From Acanthamoeba lenticulata (taxonomy: Eukaryota > Discosea > Longamoebia > Acanthamoebidae): a stretch of 51,249 nucleotides of DNA. The DNA is taken from assembly GCA_002179805.1 (NCBI GenBank), contig NAVB01000790.1, positions 1-51,249 of the forward strand. The letters run 5' to 3'. Of this stretch, positions 33,821-45,500 are shown piece by piece. Position numbers and translations under genes: made by a program. The notes under the pieces were generated by a model, which worked only from the letters and a program-made list of their open reading frames with translations, made no database searches and was not told the DNA's origin. How positions within the stretch are numbered: position 1 is the first letter of the stretch; each line of letters opens with the position of its first letter.

Positions 33821-34597
33821 TTCTTCTTCCTTTTGCCTGGATGTTGTTGTGTAGCGGCTGATGTGTTTAACACGCAGAGAGACCTCGTTTGGACCACCCC
33901 GCGGCTGGTCCAGAAGACAGTTCCTCGTGAGTTTCTAGCAGCAGCCCATCGGCTTTTTGTGTCCAGCTCCAACCAGGGACGCAAGGGATCGTAAGCGTTG
34001 CGAGAATGGCGGTTTGCGCTTGCCGTGTTGGAGACGTTCAACGCCCTCTGGCTGCATGTAGGCCAGTTGTCCGTGGAGTTGCGATCGCGGAAGCTGATCG
34101 AGCTTGCGGTGTGGAATGCAAAGCATGGAAATTCCTCGGCATGCGGGAGAGGAGAAACAGAGCGCGCCGCAACCAACCACCCAACCCACCGGCCACCTTG
34201 CGTCCTGCTCTCCTGTTCAACTCTTTCGCGCGTTCTCTTCCAGCCTCGGGCTTGTGACGGTAATTCTCCTCTTCGCTTTTCGCTTTTGCTTCTTTCTTTA
34301 CCCCCCCCCCCAACAAAGCTACGCACGCTCTGGGAGTTGAGGCTTCTCTTTCAAGGCCTCTGCGTTTTGCGCCTCTCCCAAGGTCGAGAGCGGAGCTGAA
34401 GAGATGAAATCGTCATCCCAAGATTTGTGGCAGCTTTAGAAAATCTATTGCGCACAAATGGACAAGTTTGGGCAGACCTTCGTCAGGCAGCTGCCTCGCC
34501 CACTCATATGGATTCACTGATGGTGGTGGTGTTGTTGCATGACTGGCTGCGCTGCAGGGACTGTCACCTTGGCCAAGACAAGGCACGCATCACCATC
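33821..34597. other. Divergent intergenic region between the OsmC gene and the charged-protein gene
   Basis: About 780 bp, the longest gene-free stretch in the window. It should carry two divergent promoters and leaders. Open frames exist on both strands (33857-34326 minus, 33998-34399 plus) but show no family and no splice support. A poly-C run lies near 34303-34312. A good acceptor (GCTGCAG) at 34551-34557 just before the next start suggests a 5' UTR intron there. Confidence 0.5.
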
Positions 34598-36192
34598 ATG
34601 TGGAGCGGCAAGAAGAAAAAGGGCTCGGCCGAGGACTTCTTCAAGGACGAGGACCTCGACCTGGAGCTCACCGGCGGGCGCAAGCGGGACAAGGAGAAGG
34701 AAGAGAAGGAGAAGCGGAAGAAGGAAAAGGAAGAGAAGAAGGAAAAGGACAAGGACAAGGAGGGCCATGCCGGCGGCGTGGGCCTCTTCCAGCGCAAGCA
34801 CAAGAAGAGCGTCGGCAGCACCGACATCGACCTTCTCCGCGTCCGCGAGCGGGACAAGGAGAAGGAGAAAGACAAGGAGAAGGGCGCCGGCCGCGTCTTC
34901 CACCGACGCAACAAGTCGTCGTCGTCTTCGTCGTCGGGCGACCCGTCGGCGGCGGCCGTGGTGGCCACCGCGGCCTCGCGCCTCAACGTGTCCACGCCCG
35001 AGCGCGACGGCGGCGGCGGCGGCGGCGGCGTGACCAGGCTGGGCATCAAGCGCGAGACCTTCTCCCCGACGGGCACCCTCAACCTCAACTCGGGCCTCCT
35101 CTCCTCCTTCCCGCCGCCCTCCACGACGTCCCCTCGCGGGGGCGCCTCCCCGCGCAACCCGCTCGGGAACTCGGGCCCGTCCGCTGGTGAGTTGTCCCCG
35201 TCGTCGTCGTCCTCGTCGTCAATCGTGTCGCTTGAGCTGACGCTACTCTGGGCGGTGGTCGTGGCGGTGGCGGTGATGGCCAGGCACGCAGTCGGGACCG
35301 ATGGCGCCGTTGCCGCAGCTGGCTGACGTGTCGCACAAGCGCAAGAACTCAGTGGACGAGGTTTCTCCGCGCTTTCTCGATAGGTTCGTCTCCTCTCTTC
35401 AATCCGACTCCGCCCGCAATGACAACGACTCATTCTCCTCTTCTGTTTGGTGGCGGCACTGCAGTACCGGGCGGGCCCTGGCCTACGCGTACACGACTCC
35501 TCTCCTCCCCCGAGATGGAGACCTTGTGGTGGAGGGACTCACGCTTGATCCGTGTCTTTTCTCTTCATAGGGACGCGAAGCAGCCGATCCCCATCTCGGA
35601 GATGCTGAAGCGTTCGCCCATCACTTCGCCACGATCGCCCTCCCTTGGTAATGCCGCCCACCTTCTTCTTCTTCTTCTCTATAGAGAAAGAGCGGCCGTG
35701 GGTTGACTTACGGGCTGACTTGCGGCCACACGCCCACGAACAAACACACACGCAGCCCGCGAGATGACCGAGCAGCAGCGGCAGATCCTGGCGCAGGCCC
35801 ACAAGAAGCTGCAGCTCGAGCTCCTGCACAGCAGCTTCACGCACGAGCGGGAGCCGCCCACGCCGAGCAGCAAGGACAGGACCAAGAAGATCCACGCGCT
35901 GATGGACGAGTGGGACGAGGCCGAGGACGTCAACAAGGACCAGAGCTTGAGAGACAAGCTGGAGGTATCTTTAGGCGTTTGGCCCTCCCCGACCGAGGTC
36001 AGTCCGGTGCGACGTAAATGATGGCAGATCGCTGACGCTGGTGGGCAACAACAACAGAGCGAAGAGTGGGGACGCGAGCGACGGGCAAAGCAGGAGCGGC
36101 TGTGCAAGACCGCCAACCCGACGAGCGCGCTGGGCAAGTACCTCGTCGCCAGGTGGCAGGATCAGGCCGCCCAGAGCAAGCAGCCCGTGTGA
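34598..36192 (+). CDS. Highly charged, low-complexity protein of unknown function
   Basis: Five exons (34598-35186, 35284-35383, 35571-35647, 35756-35964, 36058-36192) give 369 aa. The first exon is dominated by Lys/Glu/Asp repeats (34680-34900), a poly-Ser run and a run of eight Gly. A Ser/Pro-rich middle follows (PISEMLKRSPITSPRSPSL), then a helical C-terminal part (MTEQQRQILAQAHKKLQ, KKIHALMDEWDEAEDVNKD) ending QAAQSKQPV. No domain is recognised. The C-terminal 100 residues look folded and may be the conserved part. The frame is open upstream to 34427, but a splice acceptor at 34557 and the Met at 34598 make the shorter start more likely. Confidence 0.7.
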
Positions 36193-36473
36193 ATGTAGCG
36201 AGAGAAGAGAAGAATAAGAGAGTTAAGAGACCACAAGGCAACAACAATGCAGAGCAGACACTTCTTTGTCTTCAGGTGTCGCCACGACAACAACGGCAGA
36301 CCAGTCACGCAACGACACGCCAGCGGTTGGCATGTGAGGCACGCCCCGTTAGCCGGGCCAATGGCTGTCCCTGAGCCCGAAAACGTCCGGCCCCAACACA
36401 AAACGTGAAGGGACCTTTCTTTCACCACTTCAGCCAAACCAGCAACCACACAAACAACTCTACAGCCAGCAGC

Positions 36474-37917
36474 ATGCACCACCACCATCACCACCACCAC
36501 CAAATCACTGGTGCGAAGGACCCTTTCTTCATCTTTCATTCTCTTCTTGACTTACACCGCAGCGCGCGCAGAGAGCAAGGTGCACCTGAAGTCGGCCCAC
36601 GGTCGCTTCCTTTGCGCTGAGCCCTCGGGCAAGGTCATCGCCGACCGAGGCCAGCCCTCGGACTGGGAGACCTGGACCATGCGCGTCAACAACGGCAAGG
36701 CCACCTTCCAGTCGTACCACGGCAAGTACCTCTGCGCCACCGTACGTCGGAGATACTTCAATTTTTATTTTGTCGACATTACATTACTTGAACCTCATCA
36801 TGGCTCCGGCGCAACCGGAGCTCATGTGTGCCCAATCGCGACATAATCGGGTATTAACCTCCACGTGCTTTCTGCACACTTGGGACTCCTTTAGCCCAAG
36901 GGTGAGGCCGTGGCCGACAGGGACGTCCCGCAGGAATGGGAGACCTTCCAGGTGGAGCAGCACGGCCCTCAGGTAAGTCGCTCAAGACGCAACAAGAAGG
37001 AGAAGACGGAGAGTTGACTCACCCACCAACCCCCTCCGTGCAGATCGCGCTGCGCTCGCACCACGGCAAGTACCTGTGCGCCGAGCAGAGCAACCACAAG
37101 GCCGTGATTGACCGCCCTGTCGTCAACGCCTGGGAGAAGTGGGTGGTCGTCCCCGCGACCGCGGCCAGGAACCCCTTTGGTTCGTGTTGGCCATGCTCCT
37201 CTCGTTGTCACCTCTCCTCCTCTGCTGACTTTGATGCCTTTCGTTTCTTCAGCCCACAAGTACGAGGGCAAGGTGCACCTGAGGTCGGCCCACGGTCGCT
37301 ACCTTTGCTCTGAGCCCATCGGCAAGGTCACCGCCGACCGGCACGAGCCCAAGGAGTGGGAGACCTGGACCATGCGCGTCAATAACGGCAAGGCCACCTT
37401 CCAGTCGCACCACGGCGGTTACCTCTGCGCCACCGTACGTCGCCTCCTTTGCTTTTTCTTTTTTTTTCTTCTTATCTTCTTCTCCTTTATCTTTTGTTTC
37501 TTTGACGCTGACGCACGTGCAACTGTTTAGGACAAGCACAACGTCGTGGCCGACAGGACTGCCGCGAACGCGTGGGAGAACTTCACGGTGGAGCAGCACG
37601 GCGACAAGGTGGCCTTCCGCACGCACCACGGCAGGTACCTGTGCGCCGAGCAGAACCACAACGTGGCCGGCGACCGCACGGCCGTCAACGCCTGGGAGCT
37701 GTGGCAGGTCATCTCCGCCCAGCCGGCTGCGCCCGCCTACGGCTACTCGCCCGCGGGCTTGGCCTGCCCGCCGTCGTCGGGCGGCTACCCGCCTGCCGCT
37801 GGCTACCCACCCGCCGCGGGCTACCCGCCTGCCGGCTATCCGCCCCAGTCTGGCGGCTACCCGCCCGCCGCTGGCGGTTACCCGCCGGCCGGCCAGTACC
37901 CGCCTGGCCACTACTAG
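36474..37917 (+). CDS. Tandem fascin-type beta-trefoil protein with octa-His N terminus and GYPP-repeat tail
   Basis: Six exons (36474-36510, 36563-36741, 36895-36972, 37044-37179, 37253-37434, 37531-37917) give about 332 aa. Exon 1 is only 37 nt and codes for Met, eight His and QIT. Two beta-trefoil units follow, each starting KVHLKSAHGR or KVHLRSAHGR, passing through WETWTMRVNNGKATFQS, and closing with HHGKYLCAEQ or HHGRYLCAEQ and WEKWVV or WELWQV. After about residue 275 the tail repeats GGYPP and AGYPP units to the stop. Such tails occur in annexins and rhodopsins and promote self-association. Fascin-like trefoils bundle actin in animals, but other relatives bind different ligands. A second acceptor nine bases further (exon 2 from 36572) would drop three residues. 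Introns sit at the same place in both trefoils. Confidence 0.88.
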
Positions 37918-38030
37918 TGTGGGCCCAGCGTAGTGGAGGACACACAAGTAAGATAACAAGAACAACAACAACAACAAGAGAAGGAACATGGACGCCACGC
38001 GGTGGACGTTGGGGCTGTCTCTCCTGACTC

Positions 38031-38050
38031 TTTTATTTAATCAAATAAAA
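38031..38050. terminator. Palindromic bidirectional polyadenylation element between converging genes
   Basis: Two perfect 8-base inverted arms (TTTTATTT and AAATAAAA) are separated by the 4 bases AATC. The plus strand carries AATAAA and the minus strand the same hexamer, so one element can serve the trefoil gene (stop 37917) and the START gene (stop 38151). Position midway between the two stops fits this. The function is inferred. Confidence 0.6.
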
Positions 38051-38150
38051 TGAAAAAGAAAACAAGACACAAGAAAAAAAAACAAACAGGAGTGTCGAAG
38101 AGGTAGTTACAGAAACAAGACTGGCAGCTTTCCAGCATGCGCTGACAATC

Positions 38151-39231
38151 TTACTTCTTCATGGCGTGGGACTTCACAAGGGCCACGGCCTGTCCCGCCT
38201 TCGTCTTAAACTGCAAAGGGAGGGAAGCAGAGATCAGGACTCAAGTTGAAGCAGTGTGTGAAGTGGGCTGTGGTGGGGCTACCATGTTGACCAGGAAGGA
38301 AGGTATCATCCCCTTCGAGTCAGCCTGAATGATCCTCACGCACAAAAACTCATCGTCCTTGCCTGCAGACACCACAAGCGAGGATCGTGCGCGATCAGCT
38401 GATGTGAGCGCCAGAGATTCAATCCACACGTACCAGGGATGGGCCGTAGGATCCACCCAGAGACAATGGAGACGGCTCGCACAAAATTCTTGTCCTCTGG
38501 GCAGTCCCTGTATACGTGACAGCACGATCGTCAGACACGTCGGAAAGAGAGAGAGAGAGAGAGAGTGACAGCAGAGCGAGAATTGTGCGCAAGCGCATAC
38601 TTGTGGTTGATGGAGCAGGAAATATGGATTTGAGAGCCGTCATCCTGGGACCGGTTAGCTCTCACGAGGCAAAAGGCGCGGTTGGTGACCGGGAACGGAC
38701 AGTTGACGGTCATGTAGTCGACGCGAATGTCATCCCCGACGGCTGCAGCCCGCCCGAAGCGACACACCAGCACGCAGGCTGTCAGTACACAGCCCGCTTA
38801 TGGCGAAAGAAACGTTGGAAGAGGCGTACATTCAATGTGCTTCTCCGCCTGAAGGTCGGGCTGCCAGGCCTTCACCGTATCCACGTCGTGGCAGTTGATC
38901 ATCTCCCACAATTTCTGCAGAATTGCACGACTTGAGATGAAATAGATCTCATAAGTGAGGGAGGGCGGAACCGTACGCTAAGAGGAGCCTTGATGGTCGT
39001 GCGGACCTTCACGATGTCCCAGAGAGGGAATTCCTCAGACTTACGCTCAAAGAGCTCGATGTCGCTTTGATTAAAGGCAACACGCGTCCAGCCAGCATCT
39101 CCTTCAAGCTCGAGCAGCATCTTGTACTTCTTGTCGATGAGGGCGTCAAACTCATCGCGCGTGGCAGGTGTTTCAAGCTCAGGCAGGATGCAAGGCTTTG
39201 GCGTAGCCGGCTTGGAGCCCCAACCCAACAT
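38151..39231 (-). CDS. START-domain lipid-transfer-like protein
   Basis: Six exons on the minus strand (39231-38977, 38914-38830, 38742-38601, 38507-38434, 38362-38283, 38210-38151) give 231 aa, just the size of a lone START domain. Features: an N-terminal helix (TRDEFDALIDKKYKMLLEL), a strand carrying VKVRTTIKAP, WEMINCHDVDTVKAWQ, DYMTVNCPFPVTNRAFCLVR where animal START domains have the R-D-F/Y-V motif, SGWILRPIP and the closing helix IPSFLVNMFKTKAGQAVALV. START proteins bind sterols, phospholipids or ceramide in a tunnel. The ligand is unknown here. The start is the Met at 39231; the frame is open a few codons further. The intron at 38508-38600 contains a long (TC)n tract. Confidence 0.85.
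38546..38565 (+). repeat. (GA)n simple repeat in a START-gene intron
   Basis: A run of ten GA-type dinucleotides on the plus strand, that is (TC)n on the coding strand. It lies inside the intron 38508-38600 and may act as an extended polypyrimidine tract. Confidence 0.8.
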
Positions 39232-39570
39232 TTTCGGTTTATCCAAGTAGCAGAAGAGATGTGTTTCGTAGGGAGGCGATTACGAGGGCACTACGTAAGC
39301 TCGGGAGAGGCAGCAGGGGGGGGCGAAAGGCACGAGTGACTCCTGAAATCCGTGCAGCGAGCTTTCGCGGGTTAGGAAGTGCGCTCTTGTTCTTTGGCCA
39401 ACGTGTTTTTGTGGGCACGAGAACCGCAGGAGCACCACCCTGGCCCACGTGACGATTCCCTGATTTAACCCATTACGATCGCCGTGACAACCCCTAAAGC
39501 GAAGAGTTCGTTTGTTTGAACTGCACTTCTGCAGGTCTTCCCCTTTTTTGTCGTAAGACGACACACAACG
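39232..39570. other. Intergenic region upstream of the START gene
   Basis: About 340 bp between the START start and the stop of the C1/inositol kinase gene, both on the minus strand. It should contain the START promoter. No exon, RNA gene or repeat is recognised; a poly-G run is present near 39317-39323. Confidence 0.5.
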
Positions 39571-42390
39571 TCAGGCCTCCTTCGGTGAGGCGAGTTTCTT
39601 GTTCTTGGCTGGGCTGGAGCCAAAGCTCAGGCTGCGCCGCTTCTCCGTCATCGAGGGGCTCGACGGTGGCGTGGCAAAGGGCGAGCCCTCACGGCTGAGC
39701 TTGTCGTGCGGATGACGGTGGATGCGATTGTAGTCGGCCATGTCGTCTGGCACGGAGGCCGTCCGCCGTCCCAGGCCAGAGGAGGCTGGCTCCGCGCCTT
39801 CCTCATCCTCGGTGTCGTCGATCTGCACGTAGCGTTCGAGGTCGCTGAAGCTGCTGTTGGGGCTCGCGGTCGTATCGTCCGACAGCTCGCCGGGCCGCGC
39901 TGTTCGCGGCGCTCGTCGTCGGAACAGGTGGCGGATATCAAAACTCCCGCTGCTCGGCGCGCTCTCGGGCTCGTCTCCCTCACTGACCGCCGCTGGCGTT
40001 GTGGGCGTGTAGCCTGCCGTCGTCGGTTCCATGTTAGCTCGAGTAACACAAGGACCAAACTAATACAGGGAGGGGAGAAGAGGTCTCGTACCGAGCTCCT
40101 TGATCATGTCCGGAGTGAGGACTGGTCGCAGGACATCCTCGAGCATGCGGATGACGCCCCGCAGGCCGTGCAGATAGTTTTCGTCCCGCGTCGGCGTCGT
40201 GTTTGTGTTTGGATGCGTGTGCGCAAAGTCGACCTGCCCGCGTATGTTGGTACACTACATCAAACAAGAAGGGAAACACCTAGATAGGTACCAGCCGAAT
40301 GTCGGCCTTGAGCACGTGTTGTTCTGTACAGTCCTTGGGCGCGCTGCCCTCATAAATAAGGAGAATAGAGGAAGAGTAGAAAGTGAATAGCGTTTGCTCC
40401 TGTGCGTAAGCGAACGCCAGAGACGAACGGTCAGAGCTGAGCTGCGTTGTTCCTTCTGGGGAAGTGGGTATTGGGCCTTACCTCGAACCATTTCTCGAGT
40501 CGCTTCAGCTTGGGGAGCCAGTTGACGATGAGCGGGAACCGAACGCCGTAGCCGTTATCCAAGAATTGCACCAACGCGCCCTGTGCAGCACACAAGCAGC
40601 ATCAGCACCAAACATCAGATCACCACGGCAAAAAGCTGCCCATAAGCACCTGCATGGTGTTCTCCTTCAACTTGCAGCCCCATAGCTTGTCCCGCACGAC
40701 GTAGCTCTTCTGTTCATTTTGCCAGTACTGCGCAGTGGCGTGGCCAAGCGGGAGGCTCGCTGGTTAGCCGGGCTTCATTAAAAGAGTGCGATGGACGAGC
40801 GCACCTGCATGCCGCACATGCGGAAACCGAGCGTCGAAGAAGTGGTCATGGAGCAGAGCAACTTCTGCTGTAGGACCTTCTTGGTCGACGCAAGATCGTC
40901 GTAACCTGCGCAAGATAGCTTCAGCCCCAAAGTCCAGGACTTATGCTGATGCTGCTGCGGCGCAAATGGACATTTGTGCGTACCGCGAGCGCCGATCTTG
41001 AGGTCGCAGATGCAGGGGCATGTGTAGCCAGCCGTGAGATCCTCCATTACGATGTAGTGCTCCACCACCACGTCGTCTCCCTCGTACTGGCGCCGGCGTC
41101 AGAACAAACCTCATCGGCATCATCAACATCAATAGGAGGTCAAGAGCTTTGCCACGCACCATTTGCGCAGCACCGTAAAATCGCGGGAAGAAGCTCTCCC
41201 AGACCGAGACGTCGCCCATGCGCGCTCGCATCTCCTCGAGGTCCTCTCGTGACACGCATGAGCCTGAGGGGCCCTCCCGCCTGAAGTGAGCCAAGTGTCT
41301 ACCTCGTGCGAGTTGGTGAAAATGAGCGCGCGACTGACCTTCTTGCTGCTCGGGCGAGGCGAGCCTGGCCAGCACAGAGTAGAACTGGAACTCGACTGGA
41401 CAGAGCGGCTTCAAGATCTTGCCTGATGAGGTCATGATGGGCAAAGATAAAAAAAAAATAAAAAAAAAATGTGTGTTTCTCAGCAAGCCGCGCCAAGCCT
41501 AAGCTCAGAAGGAGAGATAAGGATGCGTGTACCTCCGTCCTGGTCCTTGAGGAACGCCGCCTTGCCCTTGTGGCCGGCCACCTGCAGGTATGCACAAACT
41601 TAGCGTATGGGGCAACGTTGATCGGACAAACAAGTAGTGGCTGCTTGCCTGGTTGCGAAAGGTGCCCAGGTGAGACTCGGGCCGAAGCCTGTTCTGTGCT
41701 GTGGAGGAAGGAAGACAAATCGCAGCGTGAGGCCCAGGATGTGTTTGCACAAAGGCGAAGCCGTGAGAGAGAGGCAACGACGTACCATCAGTTGCGTAAC
41801 AATCAAACTTGGAGGCGGCCTCCATGCACTTGCCCTTGTGCACGGTGTAGTTGCAACCCCGCTGACACGCAAAGCCGGGTGAAAGAGGAAACAGATACTT
41901 GCCGCAGTGCTGCACAGAGCAAAGTTGTGGTTATTGTGTGATGTGATCAAAGATGCAAAAATCAATAAAATAAAATGGTGTAATATAATAACACTAAACA
42001 TAAAGAGACACATGGGTGTACCTTGCACCAGGAGAACGTGGCGAAGTCAACCTTCTCCCATTGATGAGGCTGAGCAACATAGACGCTCGGAGCGGCGGCA
42101 GCAGACACGTGCTGTAGGCCCTCTATCTCTTCGTCACTGCTCTCGTCACCGTCATCTTTCAACTCCACCTTTAACGCTTCCTTACTTACACCCACCATCC
42201 CGACGTTCCTCTCGCGCGCATGCTCTAGTTGCTGTCCAGGCCCTTCATCCTCGTTCCCCTCGCCCAATTTTCGGTAAATCAGAGAAAAAGGCGATTTGAT
42301 CCACCCCTTGAACACGGTGGCTTTTGTCCCCCAGCGGCTTGTTCGCCCCGGATTCAGGGCAGTAAGGCTTGCCGCGCCATTGCCTTCCAT
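39571..42390 (-). CDS. Inositol polyphosphate kinase (IP6K/IPMK family) with N-terminal C1-like zinc domain
   Basis: Thirteen exons on the minus strand (42390-42022, 41909-41786, 41698-41649, 41581-41533, 41422-41339, 41263-41160, 41086-40984, 40905-40805, 40727-40650, 40580-40482, 40399-40292, 40233-40092, 40013-39571) give 617 aa. Residues about 109-165 are C1-like: His, 12 residues, CKHC, then GFACQRGC, TVHKGKC; later spacings are one residue longer than the classic pattern. The kinase follows: LGTFRNQVAGHKGKAAFLKD, KILKPLCPVEFQFYSVL, the hallmark PCICDLKIG near 284-292, LGFRMCGMQVYW, FYSSSILLIYEG and VDFAHTHPN with the catalytic metal-binding Asp. It would phosphorylate inositol phosphates, possibly making pyrophosphates. 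A Ser/Arg-rich tail of about 145 residues closes the protein. The intron at 41582-41648 begins GCAAGC and is required to join FRNQ to VAGHKG. Confidence 0.9.
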
Positions 42391-42508
42391 TCATTCATGC
42401 ACTTGTGTCGTTTTTCAGTTTAGTGTAAAATAGATTTGGTTTGTATTTTGGGCCGCCCACCAATGGCAGCGGTGCCAGCGATGACGTGGTGCACAAACGG
42501 GCAGACCT

Positions 42509-45500
42509 TCAGAACAAGTTGACGTTCTTCTTAAGCTGCCGTTGGCGCCAGAGCTTGAACGTGTAGAATACATTGCGCGTGCAGCCAAACACCATCTTGA
42601 ATTCATCATCGCTCAAGTAGGACTGTAGAGGCAGCAGAGCACCAGTCAGGTTAGTACTTCTCATTTGGCGCTGAGGGAGAGATCACCTCCAGCTTTAAGC
42701 GGTCGACGTAGCGCGGCAGCTGCTCTTTGGGTTGCAGAGCCAGTTCACGGTAGGGGAGGACGAATCCTTCCCGCTGCCTGGTTCCCCCTTGCAGCCCATC
42801 AGCACGCTTGCTCTTGCAACTCTCTGACTGTGTGCGAGATCGCACATTGGAGGAGATTGTCGTACCGAGCTTCGGCGTTTCTCCTCTCCTCCTCTTGGGC
42901 GCGTTCCTCATCCCGCTCCCTCTCCTCTCGCTTTTGCTGCTCGAGTCTTCGCCTGGCCCTTGCCTCTTCCTCCTTTCGTAGCCTCTCGGCTTGTCCATCC
43001 TCTTCTTCTTCCTCCTCCTCCTGCCAGTCGAACTGTTGTTTACTCTGCTCGCCCCGGTTCTTGCCGATGACATTCTCGTCGACTTCGAACGGCGCCGCAT
43101 ACGGGCTCTTGGCCTTGCTCTCACCCGGTCGAGCGGCGGGTTGCTGCTGTTCGAGGAAGTACTCCTCCCACTGCGCTTTCGGCTGTGGCGCGCCACCGCC
43201 GACGTGAGGCTCGTGCGCGGCCGCCTGGCCGTCCTCAATGTAGCAGTTGGCGGCTATCGGTGAGGCGCTCAGCACCGCGGTGCCGCTCTCAGGGTTCTCG
43301 AGGCCGGGCTGATCCGTGCCGTAGGCCGACGCCGCTGCTTCAAATTCTTCAGTAGTCTCGCGGCGCTTGGCTTCCTTCTTGGCCCGCCGCTCCTCCTTAC
43401 GCTTGCGCCGTTCCTCCTTCTCGCGTCGCCGCTCCTCCTTCTCCTTTCGTCTGGCTTCCTTCTCTCGGCGCAGTCGCTCCTTGTCCTCTGTCTGTCCTCC
43501 TTCTCTTCTCTCTGCGGTCGGGCTGCTGCTGTTGGGATTGCCGCCCCCGGCGAGGAGGGCGGCCATAATGGAGTCCTCGTCGAACACGTCGGCTTTGTGG
43601 GGCTTGCCTTCATGCACCGGAGGGCTTTGCTGCTGTTGACTCATGCGCGGAGAGCTCGGGGAGCCCTTGGTGGTCCCCGATGAGCGGAAGGCCTCGTCCT
43701 CGTCCACAAACTGAATGTCGCCGTCACGTCCGTAGGCATAGGCGTTGAGATCAAACTCTCTCTTTATCTGCTCCTGCTCGCGCTGCTTCTTCTCGCGCCG
43801 TTCGCGCTCACGCCGCTCCTTCTCCTGCCGCTCCTTTTCCTGCCGCTCCTTCTCCTGCCTCTCCTTCTCCTGGCGCTCGCGGTCCTGCCGTTGGCGTTCC
43901 GTCTCCTTCTCCTGCGCCTTGGCCGTGCCGGCTCCGAGGAGAGCATCAAGGATGAAGCTGTCCTGGTGCGCGGCCGCCAGTTCCTCCGAGCCGCCGATAT
44001 ACACCCCGCTCGGGCCCGTTGACGCCGCGGCGGCTCCAGGCGTGTATCCGGCCACGGTGGCGGCAGGCGGAGCACTGCGCTGGCTGGGCTGGCCTGCTGC
44101 GGGCCGTTGGCCCACAGCGCCCTGCTCGCCGCCCAGCGAATACTCCTCGGGGCCGCCGCCCACGTAGACCCCGCTTGGGCCCGTCGAAGCCGGCCCGGTG
44201 GCCGCCGCGGTCTGGCGGCGACTGGGGTCGGCCGTGGCCCGCTGGCCGGCGGCGTACTCGTGGAAGGCCGGCGCTGCAGTAGCTGTTGTGGCGGGCGCGG
44301 CCTTTGCTGCGGGTCGCGTGCCGCTGCGGTTGGATCGGCGCATGAGTTGTTCTTCTTCCTCCTCCTCGACGACAAACACGACGTCGTCAAGGTAACTCTC
44401 TTGTTGGAAGCTCTCAGCCCGCTTGTTCTTGCCCTTGGACGTGCCGTCGCCCTGGCGATCATTGCGCTCCAACTCCTCCTGCTCGTCCGACCGATGCGCG
44501 CTCTCATCGTCAACGACCAAGCGCGCGACGGTCAAGGGGGCTGGGGCTTGGTTCGGGCGTACCTTGACCGACGCGCCATCAAGATAGAAGCACGAGTCAG
44601 AGGCCGGACTCTGCGCCGTAGGGCGCGCGATGGGCACGGGCTTGCTGACGCTGACGCTGGTACTGGCGCTGGCACTGGCGATCCGTTCGCGCGAAGGCTG
44701 CTTCGGCGTCGAGTTGGCAGTCCCCAGCTTGTACTGATAGTCTTCCGCTTCCGAGTACCTGGGCGGTCCCTGAGACGATGGTGACGACGACGGCGAGAAC
44801 GGCGAATGACGGCCAGCCGGCGGGGACGACCCCGCCGCCGCTAATGTGGGCGGCAGGAGGGAGGCCGGGGACAGCAAATTCGTCGTCGTCGCCGCTGCGC
44901 TGCCGTCGCTCACGTAGTTGCCCAACTCGGGACCGACGTCAGTCATGCGCCGCCCCGAGGGCGACGACGGGGCAAAGGACCGCGGCAAAGGCGACGACCA
45001 CGGCGACCGCTGCTGCGGCGACGGCGGCGACAGCAGGTCGGCCCTGCGCGAGCTGGCGCCGGGACTCGACTCGCTTTCACCCACGTAGCAGCTTCCGCTC
45101 GAGAAGGACGACTGTGGCGAGCAAGAGGCCGACGTCGGGCTCGCGCCCTGGTAGCCGCCCCAGTCGCGCTGGTTGTAGATGTCGACATGCTCATCTTCGG
45201 CAGCAAATCCGTCGGTGTGGAGATACGGATCGGCCACCTGGGCGTACTGGAACGCGGTGCCCTTGGCCGCGATCGTCTTGCCGTCGACGCGGAAGGGGAC
45301 CAGCTCGTAGCCCTTCTCCAGGAAGACCTTCTCTAAGAACTCCTTGATCGGGATGTTGCCTTTGGCCTCTTGCTTCGACCTGCATGAGTTGTCACCATTG
45401 TCAACGTCGATCAACCGCATGCCCATGATTTGTTGGCAACGTACCGAGTGCCCTTGAAGGGCGGGTAGCCGTGCCAGGCCGAGTTGTTGGTGTAGTGGTC

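Noticed and set aside
33857..34326. Minus-strand ORF upstream of the OsmC gene
   Set aside because: Open by chance; no family, no good splice pair connecting it to the OsmC exons, and it lies where two promoters are expected.
34564..35433. Long minus-strand ORF opposite the charged-protein gene
   Set aside because: Antisense of Lys/Glu, Ser and Gly runs; the composition is fully explained by the plus-strand repeats.
36474..36510. Octa-His start as vector contamination
   Set aside because: The His codons end in a splice donor and continue after an intron into a native trefoil; no vector sequence is nearby.
43745..44784. Plus-strand ORFs opposite exon 10 of the F-box/SH2/headpiece gene
   Set aside because: They mirror Arg/Glu/Gln repeats and Ala/Pro runs; the minus-strand frame is continuous for 837 codons and connects to recognised domains at both ends.
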